Below, piece after piece: positions 12,077-24,929 of a stretch of 64,000 bases of DNA. Position 1 is the first letter of the stretch; each line of letters opens with the position of its first letter. Origin of the DNA: Cystobasidiopsis lactophilus (lineage: Eukaryota > Basidiomycota > Agaricostilbomycetes > Agaricostilbales > Chionosphaeraceae). Made by a program: the position numbers and the translations under genes. A model generated the notes under the pieces. The model ran no database searches, had not been told where the DNA came from, and saw only the letters and a program-made list of their open reading frames with translations. The stretch lies in NCBI GenBank assembly GCA_001599975.1, contig BCIO01000005.1:372001-436000 (forward strand). Reading direction: 5' to 3'.

Positions 12077-13208
12077 ATGGCGTCCAACCTCGCAGCAATA
12101 TACGTGAGTGACAGTCTCCCGCAACCGATGGTGAGATGCTAAAAGCGTTTGCAGGGCTCTGAACAAGACAAGGTTGGACTTTCTTCTTGTTCTGCTTCCC
12201 GCGCTCGAAACTCACTCGCAAGCTCTAGGTCAACTGCTCTTTCTACCTCAAAGTGAGTATTGATTGTGTAGCCAAGCGAAGAACATCGCTGACAGAGCAT
12301 TGGCAAAAGATTGGAGCGTGTCGGCACGGCGAACGCTGCTCGCGCAAACACATCAAGCCGCAGTATTCCCAGACCATCGTCATTCAGAACCTATACCAAA
12401 ATCCCGCTCATGGCAACGACAGCATCACACAGGAGTAGGTCCTATCTCCCTCACCGAGGTCACCGCCACCTACCGTTCGCCGAGAGCTGACCAACCTTTT
12501 CTTCGCAGGCAGCGCAGGGAGCACTTTGACAACTTCTACGAGGACGTTTACTGCGAATGTGAGTGTATTGCGGCCCACCCCGTTCACCAGAGAGCTCATT
12601 CGCCTCAAAAAGTGGTCAAGTTCGGCAACCTTCTCGAAATGCACGTCTGCGACAATGTTGGCGACCACTTGGTGAGGCCCTTCCGCTCTGTTTCAACTGT
12701 TTCCGTACTCATCACAGCTATAGATCGGCAACGTATATGCTCGCTTCGATTGGGAAGATGAGGCTCAAACAGCTGTTGATAATCTGAACGATCGCTGGTA
12801 CGGAGGTGAGCGCCTTTCGCTTTCAATCGACATTGCATTCCATTGATTCCCATGCACCATGTTAGGCCGACCGGTCTTTGCAGAACTGTCACCTGTTACA
12901 GACTTCCGAGAAGCTTGCTGCCGTCAAAACGATATGGGTGAGTGCCTTCTTCTACATGTTCTACTTTCGCGTCTCAGATGATTTCTGCCTCTTAATTACA
13001 CTCAGGCGAATGCGCTCGAGGCGGTTTTTGCAACTTCCTGCATCGGTGCCCTCCTACTCCCGCGCTGATGTCGGAGCTTCAAGCCCAGCAGCGTGTGGAG
13101 CGCAAGGTCAACCCCTCGGCTAAGGACCTCGAGCGCCAAAAGGAGATGGAGTCATTCAACCAGCAGTTCGGAAGCCGAAAGGACGACGACAGGCGGAGCC
13201 GGAGATGA
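12077..13208 (+). CDS. U2AF1: U2 snRNP auxiliary factor small subunit (U2AF35/U2AF23)
   Basis: Nine exons whose boundaries all keep frame: 12077-12103, 12155-12172, 12229-12252, 12310-12434, 12509-12558, 12613-12671, 12724-12805, 12866-12937 and 13006-13208, giving 219 aa. The protein starts [20 protein letters not shown]. It has the first CCCH zinc finger ([14 protein letters not shown]), a central UHM/RRM-like domain ([39 protein letters not shown]) and the second CCCH finger ([11 protein letters not shown]). The C-terminus is short and basic (DDDRRSRR), lacking the long RS/Gly tail of animal U2AF35. The small subunit reads the AG at 3' splice sites together with U2AF large subunit. Exons 2 and 3 are only 18 and 24 nt. 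Identification is essentially certain. Confidence 0.97.
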
Positions 13209-13383
13209 AGGAATTGTACATGAGCTGACCGAGTTTGAATTCCAAGCAGCCTAAGCTCGAATTTGGAAGCCCGCACAAAGTACAAGGGGCCAAGGAGGTC
13301 ATCGGGTCCGACGAAAGAAATTATGAGACAGCAATGAAGTCAGCCGTCTTGACCCAAGCGCTTGTTCGGTTCTTTTCCCCGTA

Positions 13384-16300
13384 CTAGTCGAGGTCGTAGT
13401 CGTCGTCAGCATCGATTTCGCTGTAGTCGTCATCGCGGGTGTTGAGAGCTGGCTTTCGGGCTTTGGGGGCGGGAGCGGGGGCGGGCGGCAATGGCTTGGG
13501 CTCGGCGGGCAGATCCACAATCCCTTTGCGGGCGAGGAGGAGATTGGTGTGGATGAAACTGGGCAGCTTGAGGAAGGAGAGTGGCGCCATGGCATCGTAC
13601 AGCTCCAGCGCCTGCACACACAAGGGCCGCAGCTTCTCGTGCACTTGCGAGCCGGACTTGATGAGGCCTGCCAAAGCCAACTGCTTTCGCAGGAGGTCGT
13701 ATAGCTTACGAATATTGCTGTAAACGTAATTCAGCGTGAAGTTCGGAGGACCTCCGGTGGATACGCACCGCAAGCTGATGATCGACTTCTGGGTGTGGTC
13801 GTAGTCTCGTGGATCGTCCAGCAAATCTTGCTGAGCTGCAAGTAGCTTCTTGGCGGTGTTCAAGTGCTGCTCGATTTGCAGGACGGTAAAGATGAGCGTG
13901 AGACCTGGTCCAAGAAGCACGGCGGGCAGCTTGTTCTTGTTGCCAGCAGCGCGCACGCCGGTGTTGGCTGGAAAACTCTTGTCGTAGAATGCGCGCAAGT
14001 CTCGCGAGTGCCGAGGCTCGGCTCTGGTGGCCAAGTCGTGCCTTTGACGCTTGGCGCGCAGCCTGAAGACTCGTTCCATGAGAGCCTGGAGTTCTGGGGA
14101 GATGGCGGCCACCTCTTCTTCTTCATCTTGCGGAGATTCAGTCGATTCCAGGACATCAAAGGGATTGCGGGATGTCGCTTTCGAAGTCGGAGTCGAGGGT
14201 TTGGGCTGCCGGGCCAACTTGGCATAGCGACCGACGGCGGCCTTGTGAGCTTTGACTCGGCCTTCGGAAAGCTTCTGGCCTAGTAGCTCGAGCTTGAACA
14301 CGTTGAGAACCTTGATCTGAGGGAGATGAGGTGGATTGCCACTCTGCGCGCCGATCCGCAGCTCCGTGATCTCGTCGACCTTCATACCAAAGCTATCAGC
14401 ACCATATCTGCCTTGTCAACATCGGACTTACAGTGCCAACAAATCGTTCGACCAGAGCTTTGAAGTGCCGGTCCATCGCGCTGTAGTTGTTCTCGGAAGG
14501 CAGCACTTGGGGTGCCACTTGAGACAAGAAGGTAAGGCAGAAGTTCCGAGTCCTCTGAGCAGTGATGTTGACGTAGACTGCGCGCTGCGGATAAGCAGAT
14601 GAAGCCAACAGCAAAATGCGAAGGCACCAACCGATCACCAGCATGCGGGTGAGACGGTCCAACGCTGGCCTTTGCGAAGAGTCGGTGTCGTATTCCCACC
14701 AACTCTGGTCCGCCTCAGTTCTAATGCTGTTGGCAAAGTCGCGGATGGTGTGAACGAGGCCGTTGGCGTTGCCTTCGTTCGCGATGATTTGGCGGTCCAC
14801 AAACTCGGTGCCGAGCTTGACCAGCCAACTATGAGGCACGGTCAGCTCTTGGAAGCCTCGGCCCTCGTTCTGTTGGAGCGCCGGGGTCTGGTTGCGCCAG
14901 CCCAAAATGAGCAGTTGGGTGGCGTAGTCGAGCAGCCAAAGCATGGACGAGACGTTCAGCCGGTAGGTCGGGGATTTAAAAAAGAAAGAGATGTAGTCTA
15001 AGAGCCGCGCAAAGTGGCTGGTCTGGATGGTGGTCGTGAGGAAGCCGTCTGTGAAGAAGCCCAGGACATCCAGGACAACGTTATTCTCGATTGGTGGGCC
15101 AATGCCGCCGCGAGGAGGATGCTGGCGCCTCATGGCCTTAGGGACATCGCGACGGGCAATTTTGAGGGTTTTGCCGAGGGTAGCAAAGGTCATTGGCGAC
15201 AGCTCGACCATGATCATCATGGCTTTGTTGAAGTCGAGGAAGAGGTCGGTGCGAGTGGATGGCGCCAAGCCTTCCAGGATGGTTCGGCAGATGCTGACCA
15301 GCTCCGTCTCAAACTCTCGCCATCCGGTGAAGTTGTCGGCGTCGAGAAGCCGAACATTGCCAAGGTGAGAGCCAATTGGAAACAACAACTTGTTTGCGCG
15401 ATCCAGCAACCACTTGATCAGGCGCTCGTCCTTGAGGCGCAGGCGCCTCGACTCCCCTTGAAGCAGAATGGCGTGGTCCGCGAACGTTGCAAAGCGCCTT
15501 TTGAAGGAGAGCGGCGTGATTTTGTAATGCTCGTGCTTGCACTGAGCGCCGTTCTTGCAGCTCTCGTCGAGGGCGTAGGCTGAACACGGCAAGTCAAGAA
15601 AGCGAGACTCAGCCATGCGCTTGTGATGGCCGGCCAGCGTCCCTCTCATGTATTTGGCGAGCCACCGCTTGATTTGGGGAGTCGTTTGTGAGATGGAGAC
15701 CCAAAGCTCATTCGGCAGCTTGGTGATGTCCGGGAGGCGGGCCAGCTCCGAGTGAAGAGGACTGTTTGGCAATGTTTTGAACTGGTCGCTTTGAGGGCCT
15801 TGGATGCCGAACACGCTGAGAGTGGCACCATCGGCCGTGTCCGCGATCTTGGCGAGATTGGAAAAAACCTTAAAGTATTGGACGAGCAGCTGATGGCGGT
15901 CTTGCACGTCGGACAAGTCGCGAAAGTCAAAGCCGGTGGCCCTGCCCATGCCCATTTGCACGATGAAGTCGAGGGTGAGGTAGTGAATCGCGCTGTTGGG
16001 GAGCATGGCGTCTCGCACCAGCTTGGCGGATCGTAAGTCGGCCGAGAGAATCGAGCGATACAACGTGAGCTGGCGGAACATGAGATAGTTTGCCGGAGTA
16101 AATGGATTAAACCACAAACCTGAGCGGCCTGGTTACCGGTATCCTTGCCTTCAAGAGCGAGTGCGGCGACGTCGCCAATCGACAAGAACTCTTGGATCTG
16201 CCTGATCTCAGCTCTTTTAAAAGTGTAGGCGCCCAAGGGGATGCAAGCTCCAAGACCCGAGGTCACGCTTCGCAGAGAAGCAAGTAGGCCCCCTCTCTTG

Positions 16301-19300
16301 ACTTTGGGATCTTGCCATAGCTGAGCGGCTTGCAGATAGTTGCCTTGAGACTCTGCTTTGGCGGCAGCTGCATCGTAGTCGCCCAGTTGCTTCAGGAGGC
16401 TGACGGCCATCGTTTCGAAGCCGAAACTTTCGAGGGCCTCCACGAGCTCGGACGGCGACGCATAGAGCTTGAGGGCCTTCTCGGGTTTGAGGGCCTTTTG
16501 GAACGCCAAGGTGCAGGTGCCAATGAGTTCGGCTTGACGCAGCGGCGCGAGGGCTTCGGGGTGCTCGGCGAGGAGCCGGCTGCATTCGTCGTAGTTTTTG
16601 GTGGTGCTGAATCGCTCGATCGCCATATCCCAGGTTTGGGCTTTTTCGTACGCAGCGGCCGCAAGTGCCGGCTCTCGCGCTTTGTCGAACATTTTGGCCG
16701 AATCGCGCCAGTATTCAGCGCTAACAAAGTTGTTCTGAGAAAGCTCGGCGGCCTCTTGGAAAAATTGCGCCGCCTTTGTCCATCTGGGGCAGAATCGATG
16801 AGCGCTCAGTTCGAGGAATGGCAAAGAAACCTCGAACCGGGCCGAAATGTCGACGAGCTTTGAGTTCGGCTCCTTTTCCAGTCGTGCGGCTTCTTGCTGC
16901 TCCAAATGTGCGCGGGAAACGCACGCAAGGGCCATATTGCCCGCGCGCTCGTAGTTTTCGGCGGCGTTCTTGTAGAGTTCGCGCTCGAAGAGTTCCAACG
17001 CCAGCTTTGCGTAATCTTCTGGGCCGCGCAGCTTTGACTGCAGTTGCGGTCGAGGCGCATCGCGGTCAAAAATCTGGCCGTTGGGGTGAGTCTCTGTCAG
17101 ATGCGTTGTCGTGACAGGCTCACCTCGACGACTTGGTGGCGGCCGAAGACGACGGCCATCGTATCGGATGCAGTGTCGTCGGCATCGAAGATCCACAGAT
17201 TCTGCCGCGCTCGGGTGATGGCCACGTAAAGCGCTTTCATCTCCGAGCATATGCAGTCGTGAAGGGTCGAGTTGAACTTGGGCGCGGGTTTTTTGTCTTC
17301 CCCTTCTCGCAAACCATAGTTGAGCAAGACGCGCCACTGGGCCGCGGTAACGCTGGAGTCGGTGAAGAAGTTGTAGAGGAATACGTCGTTCACTGTAGAA
17401 GTCTGATGAAAATGACGCAAAGCTCGTGGGTGCGATGCAACTCACTCTCTAAGCCTTTGGCCTCAAAGATGGTCAGAACAAGGCCTCGGTTATCGAGCTT
17501 CTCGGTCAGCTCGACCTTCGCTTTCTCGTTGCGCACAAGGATGACCTGATCGGCACCGAACTCCTGCAAAGGGCATCAGTCGTGTGCAACGCTGGTGTTA
17601 TTCGCCAATGCGCTGACCATAGCTGTGCCTCCCGAAATCTCGCCAAAGGCCCAATCCACCAGAGAGGCTTCGGTCTGTCCGCGAAACATTTTGGGCGACG
17701 GGCCAGTGATTTCACCTTCCTCCGGTCTCAGGACGTCAATGGAGTCGGGAAAGTGGTCGGAAATGATGCGGGTGACCAAGTTCGCAAGCTTCAGGATGCC
17801 GCCGTGGGACCGGAAGTTTCTCAAAAGTTGAAACATGGCGGGGTCGTGAGGAGGACGTCGCGCCTGCACGACAAGCTCCTCTTCTCGCTCGGCGTTGTAG
17901 AAGGCGGATTTGAGATCTTCGAAGCGAAAGCTGCTGCCCTTCAAGATGGTTTGCGCGCTGTCCCCGGCGAAGAAGAAGCCAAACGGGTTGGTGCACAAGG
18001 CACGGAGGAGGTAGCAGTCGATGACGGTGTTGTCCTGCGATTCGTCTGCAGCAAGATTAAGTTGGATGAGAGCAGAAAGGGCAAGACCGGTCCAGTGAAG
18101 ACGCACCCGAGTAGACGAAGGATGGGCGAATCAAATGGTCAAAGCGTTTGCTGCGAGCAGCGACCATGATGGCGTGGGTTCTGCCAAACTTTCAGCTCCC
18201 AAATTTGTCCGTGGTTCAAGCGCCTGAACGAACCGGTCTGCGCGGTCGTGGAAGCCGTCCAGAGCCTTTCGGCTTTTGTACAGCTTGAAGATCTCGTAGA
18301 TGGCGCGACGCTCCTCCGTTTCGATGTGGTTCCGGCGGTGAGGCAAATTGACATATTCGTCGAGTCCAAGATATCCATCGGGGGAGCGTAGGGTTTCCGC
18401 CAAGCCTTGGATGGTGCCAATGATCTCGCCGAAGACAACGGCAGGGTCGAGGTTTTTGATGAGGCTGGTGTCGAAATGTTTCCACATGGCGCGGAAGTGG
18501 TCGTAGGTGATCTCGTTGTCCGGGTCGAAGCTAGCCACGACCTCTTCGGAGACATCGGCCAAAAGCATGCGGCTAAACTGGGCATAGGACAGGAAGAGTG
18601 GGAAATCCGCGCCAGAGAGTTGGCTCCACTTCTCTGGCAGACGTCGAGCTTCTTCGACCTTCGCAGCTCTCAGGACGTGCGAAGCCTCCTCTCGCTGCTT
18701 GGTCAGGTTCGTCACCTCTTGCTCAGTCATGCCAGAGATGCTGATCGTCCTTTTGAGCTTGTCGAAGTACTCTCTGACCTTGCGGGCGAGCACCGGACTT
18801 TGGGTGACGAAAAGCTGAGCCGGCTTAGGCGAGATCTCCTCCCGCCGATAGGCTTCTTCGATTCCAATCATCTTGAACTGAAGGCGAGAATGAGCGACGT
18901 GTGGATCGACCTAGTACCAACACCTACCAGCACGCAGGTCGTCTTGCCACTGCCAGACCTGTGGCGACTTTGAGCGGCGCTCGCAATTGCTCGAAAGGCA
19001 CACTCACCGGCCCAAGACAAACATGGAGCCTCGATGGTTGATGATTGTCTGCTCATCGGGACTGCAAGCGAAGACATGCTGCAGCTCCTCATTGACGAGA
19101 AGAGATTTGAAGAAGCTGGCGGTCCAAGGAACAAACCTGGAGGCCTCGGTTAGTTCTGGGCGCCGGCATGTTTGGGAGACTGACTTCTGTAGTGCCATGT
19201 ATTCGTGGAGTTCCAGCTGTTGCTCGGCCGTAAGTGCTGATTCGGCGGCAGGTGCCGCTTTCTTGGCCTTCTTGTCGGGTTTCTCGACGATGACAGCCTC

Positions 19301-20995
19301 GTCAAAGCTCCACTTCATTGGAGGAGTGACATTCGTCGCTTTGTGCCCGACCTTGCGAGTCACGGACCGTGCTTTGACGCGCCTGTGCGGACCTCAGAAT
19401 GTGCTGGCCAATATGTGGTGGGTCTCACTCACTTCAGATACTCCGCACCACGCTCCGCATTTTTTGCGCTGATAGTGGCCCACTTGTTGTCGTGTTCCAT
19501 CTGAGCGTGCGATAAAACCGCCCAGATGTGAATGACCTGATAGGTCATTTTCTCTTCAGGGTCGTCCCTGAGGTCAATCTGCCAACGCAACATCAGATTG
19601 AGCTACATGGCAACGTCTCAGCTTGCCTGGTACACGATTCGCAAGTCGGCCAAGCTCTTGGCTTCGTAGATCGGAGTTTCTGACTTGGTGTCGGAAAGCT
19701 TCTTCTGGTTGTCTGAGCTGAAGTGGCCATCGGAAAGCTCCTTGATCTTTTTGGCGACAGCCCCGATGCGCTTCTGGTCACGCAAGTTGCGGATGTCGTT
19801 TTCAGCGTTGTTGCAAATGAAGACCTGCCAAGGGCCCATGTCGTTGTTTTCTAGGTCGAGCATTTGTGCGGCTTTAAGCCTGTTGAAAAACATTACAAGT
19901 GGCTCCAGGCATGTAAATGCACTACGCACGGTTGTATTCGAGGAAACATCACCCATTGGTCGTCTATAGGCGCGGACTCTGGTGTGTCGGCGGCGACAGC
20001 CTGACCTTGGGTTTGCTGCAGGCGGGCAGCTTCAGCCTGTGCTTGGGCCAAAGCCTTCTTGCTTTCAGCGGATCGCTTTGATTCAGTGACGATGGCGGGC
20101 AGGTTTGCACCATTGTCGATGCACATCGTCAAGCAAACACCCAGCAGCGCCGATTTCTCTGTTTAGGCAAACTGAACTTAAAGTCCGGGAGCTATTTTGC
20201 AATCTCGCAGAATCTCACCCTTGCTGATAAGCGTTTGGGTGTACTTGGCTTGCTCGACGTTGATTGGCGGAACGACACTGGCAGCCTGAAAGCCTTGGAT
20301 GGCCTGCGCAACGGCGGCGGCAGATTGCTCGCTGGCCTGTTTGCCGCGCTTCTTTTTGTTGGCGCCCTGTTTCGTTTTCTGGGAGAACCCCGTCTCTTCC
20401 GAATCCTGCTCCGGATAAGAAGCGGCACCGTTCGAGCCATTGGCGGAGACTGGCTTGTTGAGCTTGGAGCCCTCGACAGCTTCCTTCGGAATGACCAAGC
20501 GGCCAGCGATGACTTCACCACAGAGTCTGTAGGCTTCTTGTTGACGAAGGGCCAACTGGAAAAAAGGTGTTGAGTTCGGTGCGTTGCTAAATGGTGATCG
20601 CTGCCGCCTACCCAAGTGTCGAGGCGCTTGGTGTCCCCTGGCTCCAGGTTGAGCTCGATTTGGTGGGTGGCGAGGATGGTAGCAAGCTTGCTGAGCAGCC
20701 AGTCGTCCGCTAGGCCACCGTCAGGCGCTCTGAAAGCTGCTTGGACTTTCGACTTCCAATTTGGATTGTTTTCTACGAATGCGGGCCCATCAGAGCTCGT
20801 TCCAGGAGTCGTGGAGACAAGATACTCACGACAGACGAGTGTGACGAGCTGAAAGTCGTCCAGAGTCGTGCCAGACTCCTCCAGGAACGATACCAGCTCG
20901 TCCAGCGCCGCGGCGCCATTGTTCGACTTGTTTCCTTTATCTTTGAGCCGCTCTCGCAGGGCTGGGATGGCAGTCGCCAGCCTGTTCACGTCCAT
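13384..20995 (-). CDS. Giant UvrD-like helicase with TPR-type C-terminal region (TRANK1-like)
   Basis: Long multi-exon gene read from an ATG near 20995 (MDVNRLATAIPALRERLKD) to the stop at 13384. The N-terminal part (about 20995-19000) has no recognised domain. An exon junction near 18980 restores a perfect P-loop (GRSGSGKTTCVLFK). TQSPVLARKVREYF follows. Motif II is AADESQDNT (near 18040), motif III GDSAQTIL (near 17960), then LRNFRSHGGILKLAN, and motif VI ALYVAITRARQNLWIFD (near 17220). These are superfamily 1A UvrD/Rep signatures. Downstream, helix-rich segments with repeated Ala/Tyr/Glu patterns (AAENYERAGNMALACVSRAH, DSAKMFDKAREPALAAAAYE) look like TPR repeats. The tail ends in an acidic DDDYSEIDADDDYDLD. 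Domain order matches fungal relatives of TRANK1. Whether it unwinds RNA or DNA is unknown. Some internal exons are uncertain. Confidence 0.88.
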
Positions 20996-21204
20996 GGCTG
21001 CTCGACTGCCCCAGATGCCAAAAAGTTCTCCTGACAGCCGGCGAGGGAACAAAGAACGGAGCTCTCATCATGCAAAGGTCGTGTGGACGGAGGCCTCAAA
21101 AGATGTGGTGCTCGCTCGTTGCCGGCGTGAACCTTATCTTAACCAAATCGGTTCAAGAGGAGCCATGAAATGCATGCAGTGGCGCCGAAAGGGCAAATGT
21201 GGCT

Positions 21205-24200
21205 CTAGATATTGAGGACGATCCCGGCTGCCGTCGTTTCTCCCTCGCGCCGCAGCAGAATCCTTCCCATGCCCTTGTTCACGCTGAATGGCTCTATTGG
21301 AATAGAAGCTGATCGCAGTTGGATGACCACGCGCGCCGAAGCCCCGGAGGTGAGCATCCTGGCCAGAGTCGAGGCTCAGCAACGACTTTGCGACATGCGG
21401 CTGACGAGCGCTGCTCACCTAGGATTCTTCTTGATGACTTCTCCAGTAGCCTTGTCTAATGATGCCTCTAGCTTGGATATGATAGCTGGTGTGTCTCGGC
21501 TGTGATGAAAAAGTTCGACCTGCATGAGCCGAGAATCAGCCTTCGAAAGAGATCTGCGCCGATCTAGATCGACTCACAGCCGATCCCGCGACCAAAGGAT
21601 ACTCAAGGTCAAAGACAATGATTTGGGCCGTGAAGGTGCTGGCTAGCGGCACCAGATCGGATGGCGGGCACAAAACGCAGCCGGTTCTGATCGCCGACAT
21701 TGAGCTCGGTCCGTCCGATGGGGAACAACGGCACAACTCACGACAGGTAGATCGGGTCAATGTTGCCCAGATAGACCGTCAGGTTCTGCCCGGCCGCCGC
21801 CCAAGGCACTCGCTCCTGGTCCACCTCTAGATCTGTAAGGTGGCAAAGAAGCATCATTCAGAACGGCCTGACAGAGAGGAGCGCGCAATCCTCACGCTTG
21901 ACCAGAGCAGTCTGGTCGCCAGGAAGAACAGCCAAAGTCTGACCAGCTTGAAGGATGCCGCTCTCGATGCGCCCTGAAATGGCGAGCCCAGACGGACCCG
22001 AAGTCTGGCCTTTGAACACGTTGGCCACCGGCAAGCGCAACGGTGCTCTTAGTGCTCGAGTGGGGACGCTCAAAGAATCTGTGCGCGAGATTATGAATGG
22101 GTGCCGCGCGCTTTGGGGAAAGAAAGCCACCGCACCGAGTTGCTCTAACAAAGTCGGCCCATTGTACCACACGGACAGCTCTTGTAGAGTCTTCTGGGCG
22201 ACGTTCTCGCCCGACATGGCAGCACAGGGCACGAAGGACAGCTTCTTAGGGTTGAAGCCGATTTGAGTGAGGAAAGGCCGGAGCTGCTCGGCGATTTGCT
22301 CGAAGCGGCCTTGGGACCAGCCAACAGTGTCAAGCTTGTTGACGGCGACGACCAGCTGCTGGACGCCAAGGGAGCGGACTAGGATTGCGTGCTCGCGGGT
22401 TTGGCCATTCGGGCTGAAACCGCTCTCGAACGAGTTGGACGAGGCGTCGATGACCAGTAAAGCCGTGTCGGCTTGAGTGGCGCCCGAGATCATGTTGGGA
22501 ATGAAGTCACGGTGGCCGGGCGCGTCGATCAGGGTGAACTTGCGATGCGGTGTTTGGAACGAGTCGATGGCAATATCGATGGTGACGCCTCTGTGTTTGA
22601 CCAGACGTTCGGCTCAGCCTACGCTCAGGCTCGTGAGGGAGCAGTCGGTCACGCACCTTTCTCTTTCATCTGGCAACGCATCGAACGTCCACGCGTACGC
22701 AAAGCTGGCCTTGCCAATTTTCTGCGACTGCCGCTGGTTCTGCTGGAAGGCCCGGTCCGACGTCTCGCCAATGTCGTGCAGCAGGCGGCCCATCAGCGTC
22801 GACTTGCCGGCGTCCACGTGGCCTGTGAGATCCCATAAGGAACGCATCCACCAACGAGATGAAAGGGAAGGACTGCTCACCGACCACGACCAAGCTCAGC
22901 GTGGGCTTCTCGTCCTTGCCCTGCTGCTCGATCTCGGCAATGATGTCTTCGATCGCCATGGCCGAGGTGGAAGGCATGGGCGACTCGGGCTCGACGCTGC
23001 TCTCCCTGGTCCGCTGCCCGCCGGACGAGCTGGCCGCATCGGACAAGCCCAGGTTGTCGATGTCCTGCTGCAGCTGCGACACAGCTTGCGGCTGCGGCTT
23101 CTTAGCGGGCGAGGCTGAACCGGTGGAAGGCGTGGCCGGGCTCTTCTTGGCCTTCTTCTTAGCTGGCGAGCCCGGTGGGAGCGGGGTGGACCGACCAGAA
23201 GGCGGGGCGGAGGCGTTGGCCTTTTCCCGTTTCCTCTGTGTTGCTTCTAGAGAAGGTGGCAGAAGGGACAATAAATCAGCACTGTTGCGGAATTATAAAG
23301 ATGTGAGGGCGGCTTTCAGGGCGGCGCCCCTGCTGGAGTCGAAGAGGAGGATTTCGGCTTGAGCAAGGTGTTCAAGCGCGCTTGCTGGGCTAGGTCGTCG
23401 GGAGAAGGAGAGGAGAAGGAGTCTGGCAGGGCAGCTTGCAGGTCTGTCAAGTTGGGAAAGGCCGTTTTGGAAGCGGTGGTGGAGGTCGGTGGCGGCGAAG
23501 GTAAAGAGGCGGCAAAGGCAGACGGCGCGGCGGACAGGCCAAAGTGGGAGGCTTTAGGGAAGAGCGAGGTTTCAGGTAGGCTGATTTCGATCGGCTCGGG
23601 CGCTGCTGGCGTTGCGGCGACCACTTTGCGAGCCAAGCCTCCGCCGGTCTGAAGTCGCTGCTGCAATTTGGACAGCGCCGGCTTGGTGGCATCCTTCGCC
23701 GTCGTAGATGGAGCGGGTGTCGAGGCTGCAGCAGAGGCTTTGGCCGCCGCCGCCGCTTTCCTGGCCGCCGCCAACGCCGCCAGCTTTGACATTGGCTTCT
23801 CGCTCTTGACCTCTTGCGGCGCGGGCACTTCGACGGGAGGCGTAGGGTCTGATTTGGGGCAAAAAAAGTGGGTCGAAACCGCCACGAAACACAATGAACT
23901 TCTGAGCACTCTCGGAGGACGGAGGGAGGGGAGGGGGAGGAGAGCAGGGGGCGCCGTCTTGTGCAGCACAGAGGGAGGAATGTGCGAGAACGCTTACCCT
24001 GTCGTCTCTGCTCGGCTTGCTGCCGCCTGTGTTGTTCGTCTGTGCGCGGTTGGGAAATATCAACATCCTTGACTGCATTTTGGATGGAGCAAGACCCCCA
24101 AACGCACCTAGCAAATGCGTGACGGACTGCTCCACGTCAAAGTAGTAGTTCCACAGGACTTCCTTGATGTCGGCCTCGGTAATGAGCGTGTCGGGGCCGA

Positions 24201-24527
24201 GGATGGAGTGGATCGCAGCGACGCCGGATGCCATTTGGGCTGTTGTTTGCTCGCCTCAATTCCCGCCGCGATTGGCCTTGGTTGTCAGTGTTATCGCTCA
24301 CCCTGCTGCTCCTCGTCCATGTCTGTGCACCGAAGCAGCAATCAGGCCGCGTTCAACGGGCCAAGATCGAGCAAGAGCAGCCCACCATATTCGGCCGCTT
24401 CTGGATCCGAGTCGAACGCCGCATCGTCCAGCTCGTCTGTTGTGGCTCAATCAGTGCGAGTGGCGTAGTGCAAGGAAGGCAACGGACCAGCGATGTTGAG
24501 CTGCTTGACCAGCCGATGACGAGACAT
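21205..24527 (-). CDS. HBS1: Ribosome-rescue GTPase HBS1
   Basis: Starts at an ATG at 24527 (MSRHRLVKQLNIA), spliced to DELDDAAFDSDPEAAEYGGL and then DMDEEQQ, the typical Hbs1 N-terminus. The HBS1 N-terminal helical domain follows (ADIKEVLWNYYFDVEQSVTH). A long low-complexity Ala/Ser/Pro/Lys linker leads to the GTPase: GHVDAGKSTLMGRLL (G1, restored by splicing), DAPGHRDFIPNM (G3) and NKLD (G4). EF-Tu-like domains II and III follow and end GRILLRREGETTAAGIVLNI at the stop at 21205. Hbs1 with Dom34/Pelota splits stalled ribosomes in no-go and nonstop decay. This domain layout separates it from eRF3 and EF-1alpha. The intron before the G1 motif carries a 5'-proximal ccttccctttca tract. It lies 209 bp downstream-to-upstream of the helicase on the same strand. 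Confidence 0.96.
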
Positions 24528-24929
24528 GGCGCCGAATTCCTGCTTGATGCGCTCCAAGCCTGGCATTGCCCATCCGGGTGTGGCGGCTGGCTTTCATCGA
24601 AATCGTTCTGCGCACCTTGTGCTCGTAGCGCTTGCAGTGTACTAGTGCGCAACGGACAACGCGACCCTAAATTGGCTCGAGTTCGGTGCTCAGCGTTGTT
24701 GCCACCCAAATCTGTTTCTTCACCTTTTAGCCGCCAATCACAAATGGCTTTTCCTCAAACTAGTGTCAAATGTATACTGTGTGGTTGGAGCAAGATTATC
24801 AGGGTATATGCTATGTCCAGCAAAAGAGCTGCATGTTTTTCGACGGTGGCCTTTGCGCGCCTCTGCCCCTGCCCAAGCTGCAAGCCCGCCCAGGTGTGCA
24901 AAAGACGCCAAATAGAGAGGAGGTTTGAA
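24528..24929. other. Intergenic region upstream of HBS1
   Basis: About 400 bp between the HBS1 start codon and the stop codon of the tandem gene X1. It must hold the HBS1 promoter and the X1 3' end. I see no ORF worth calling, repeat or structured RNA. Confidence 0.6.
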
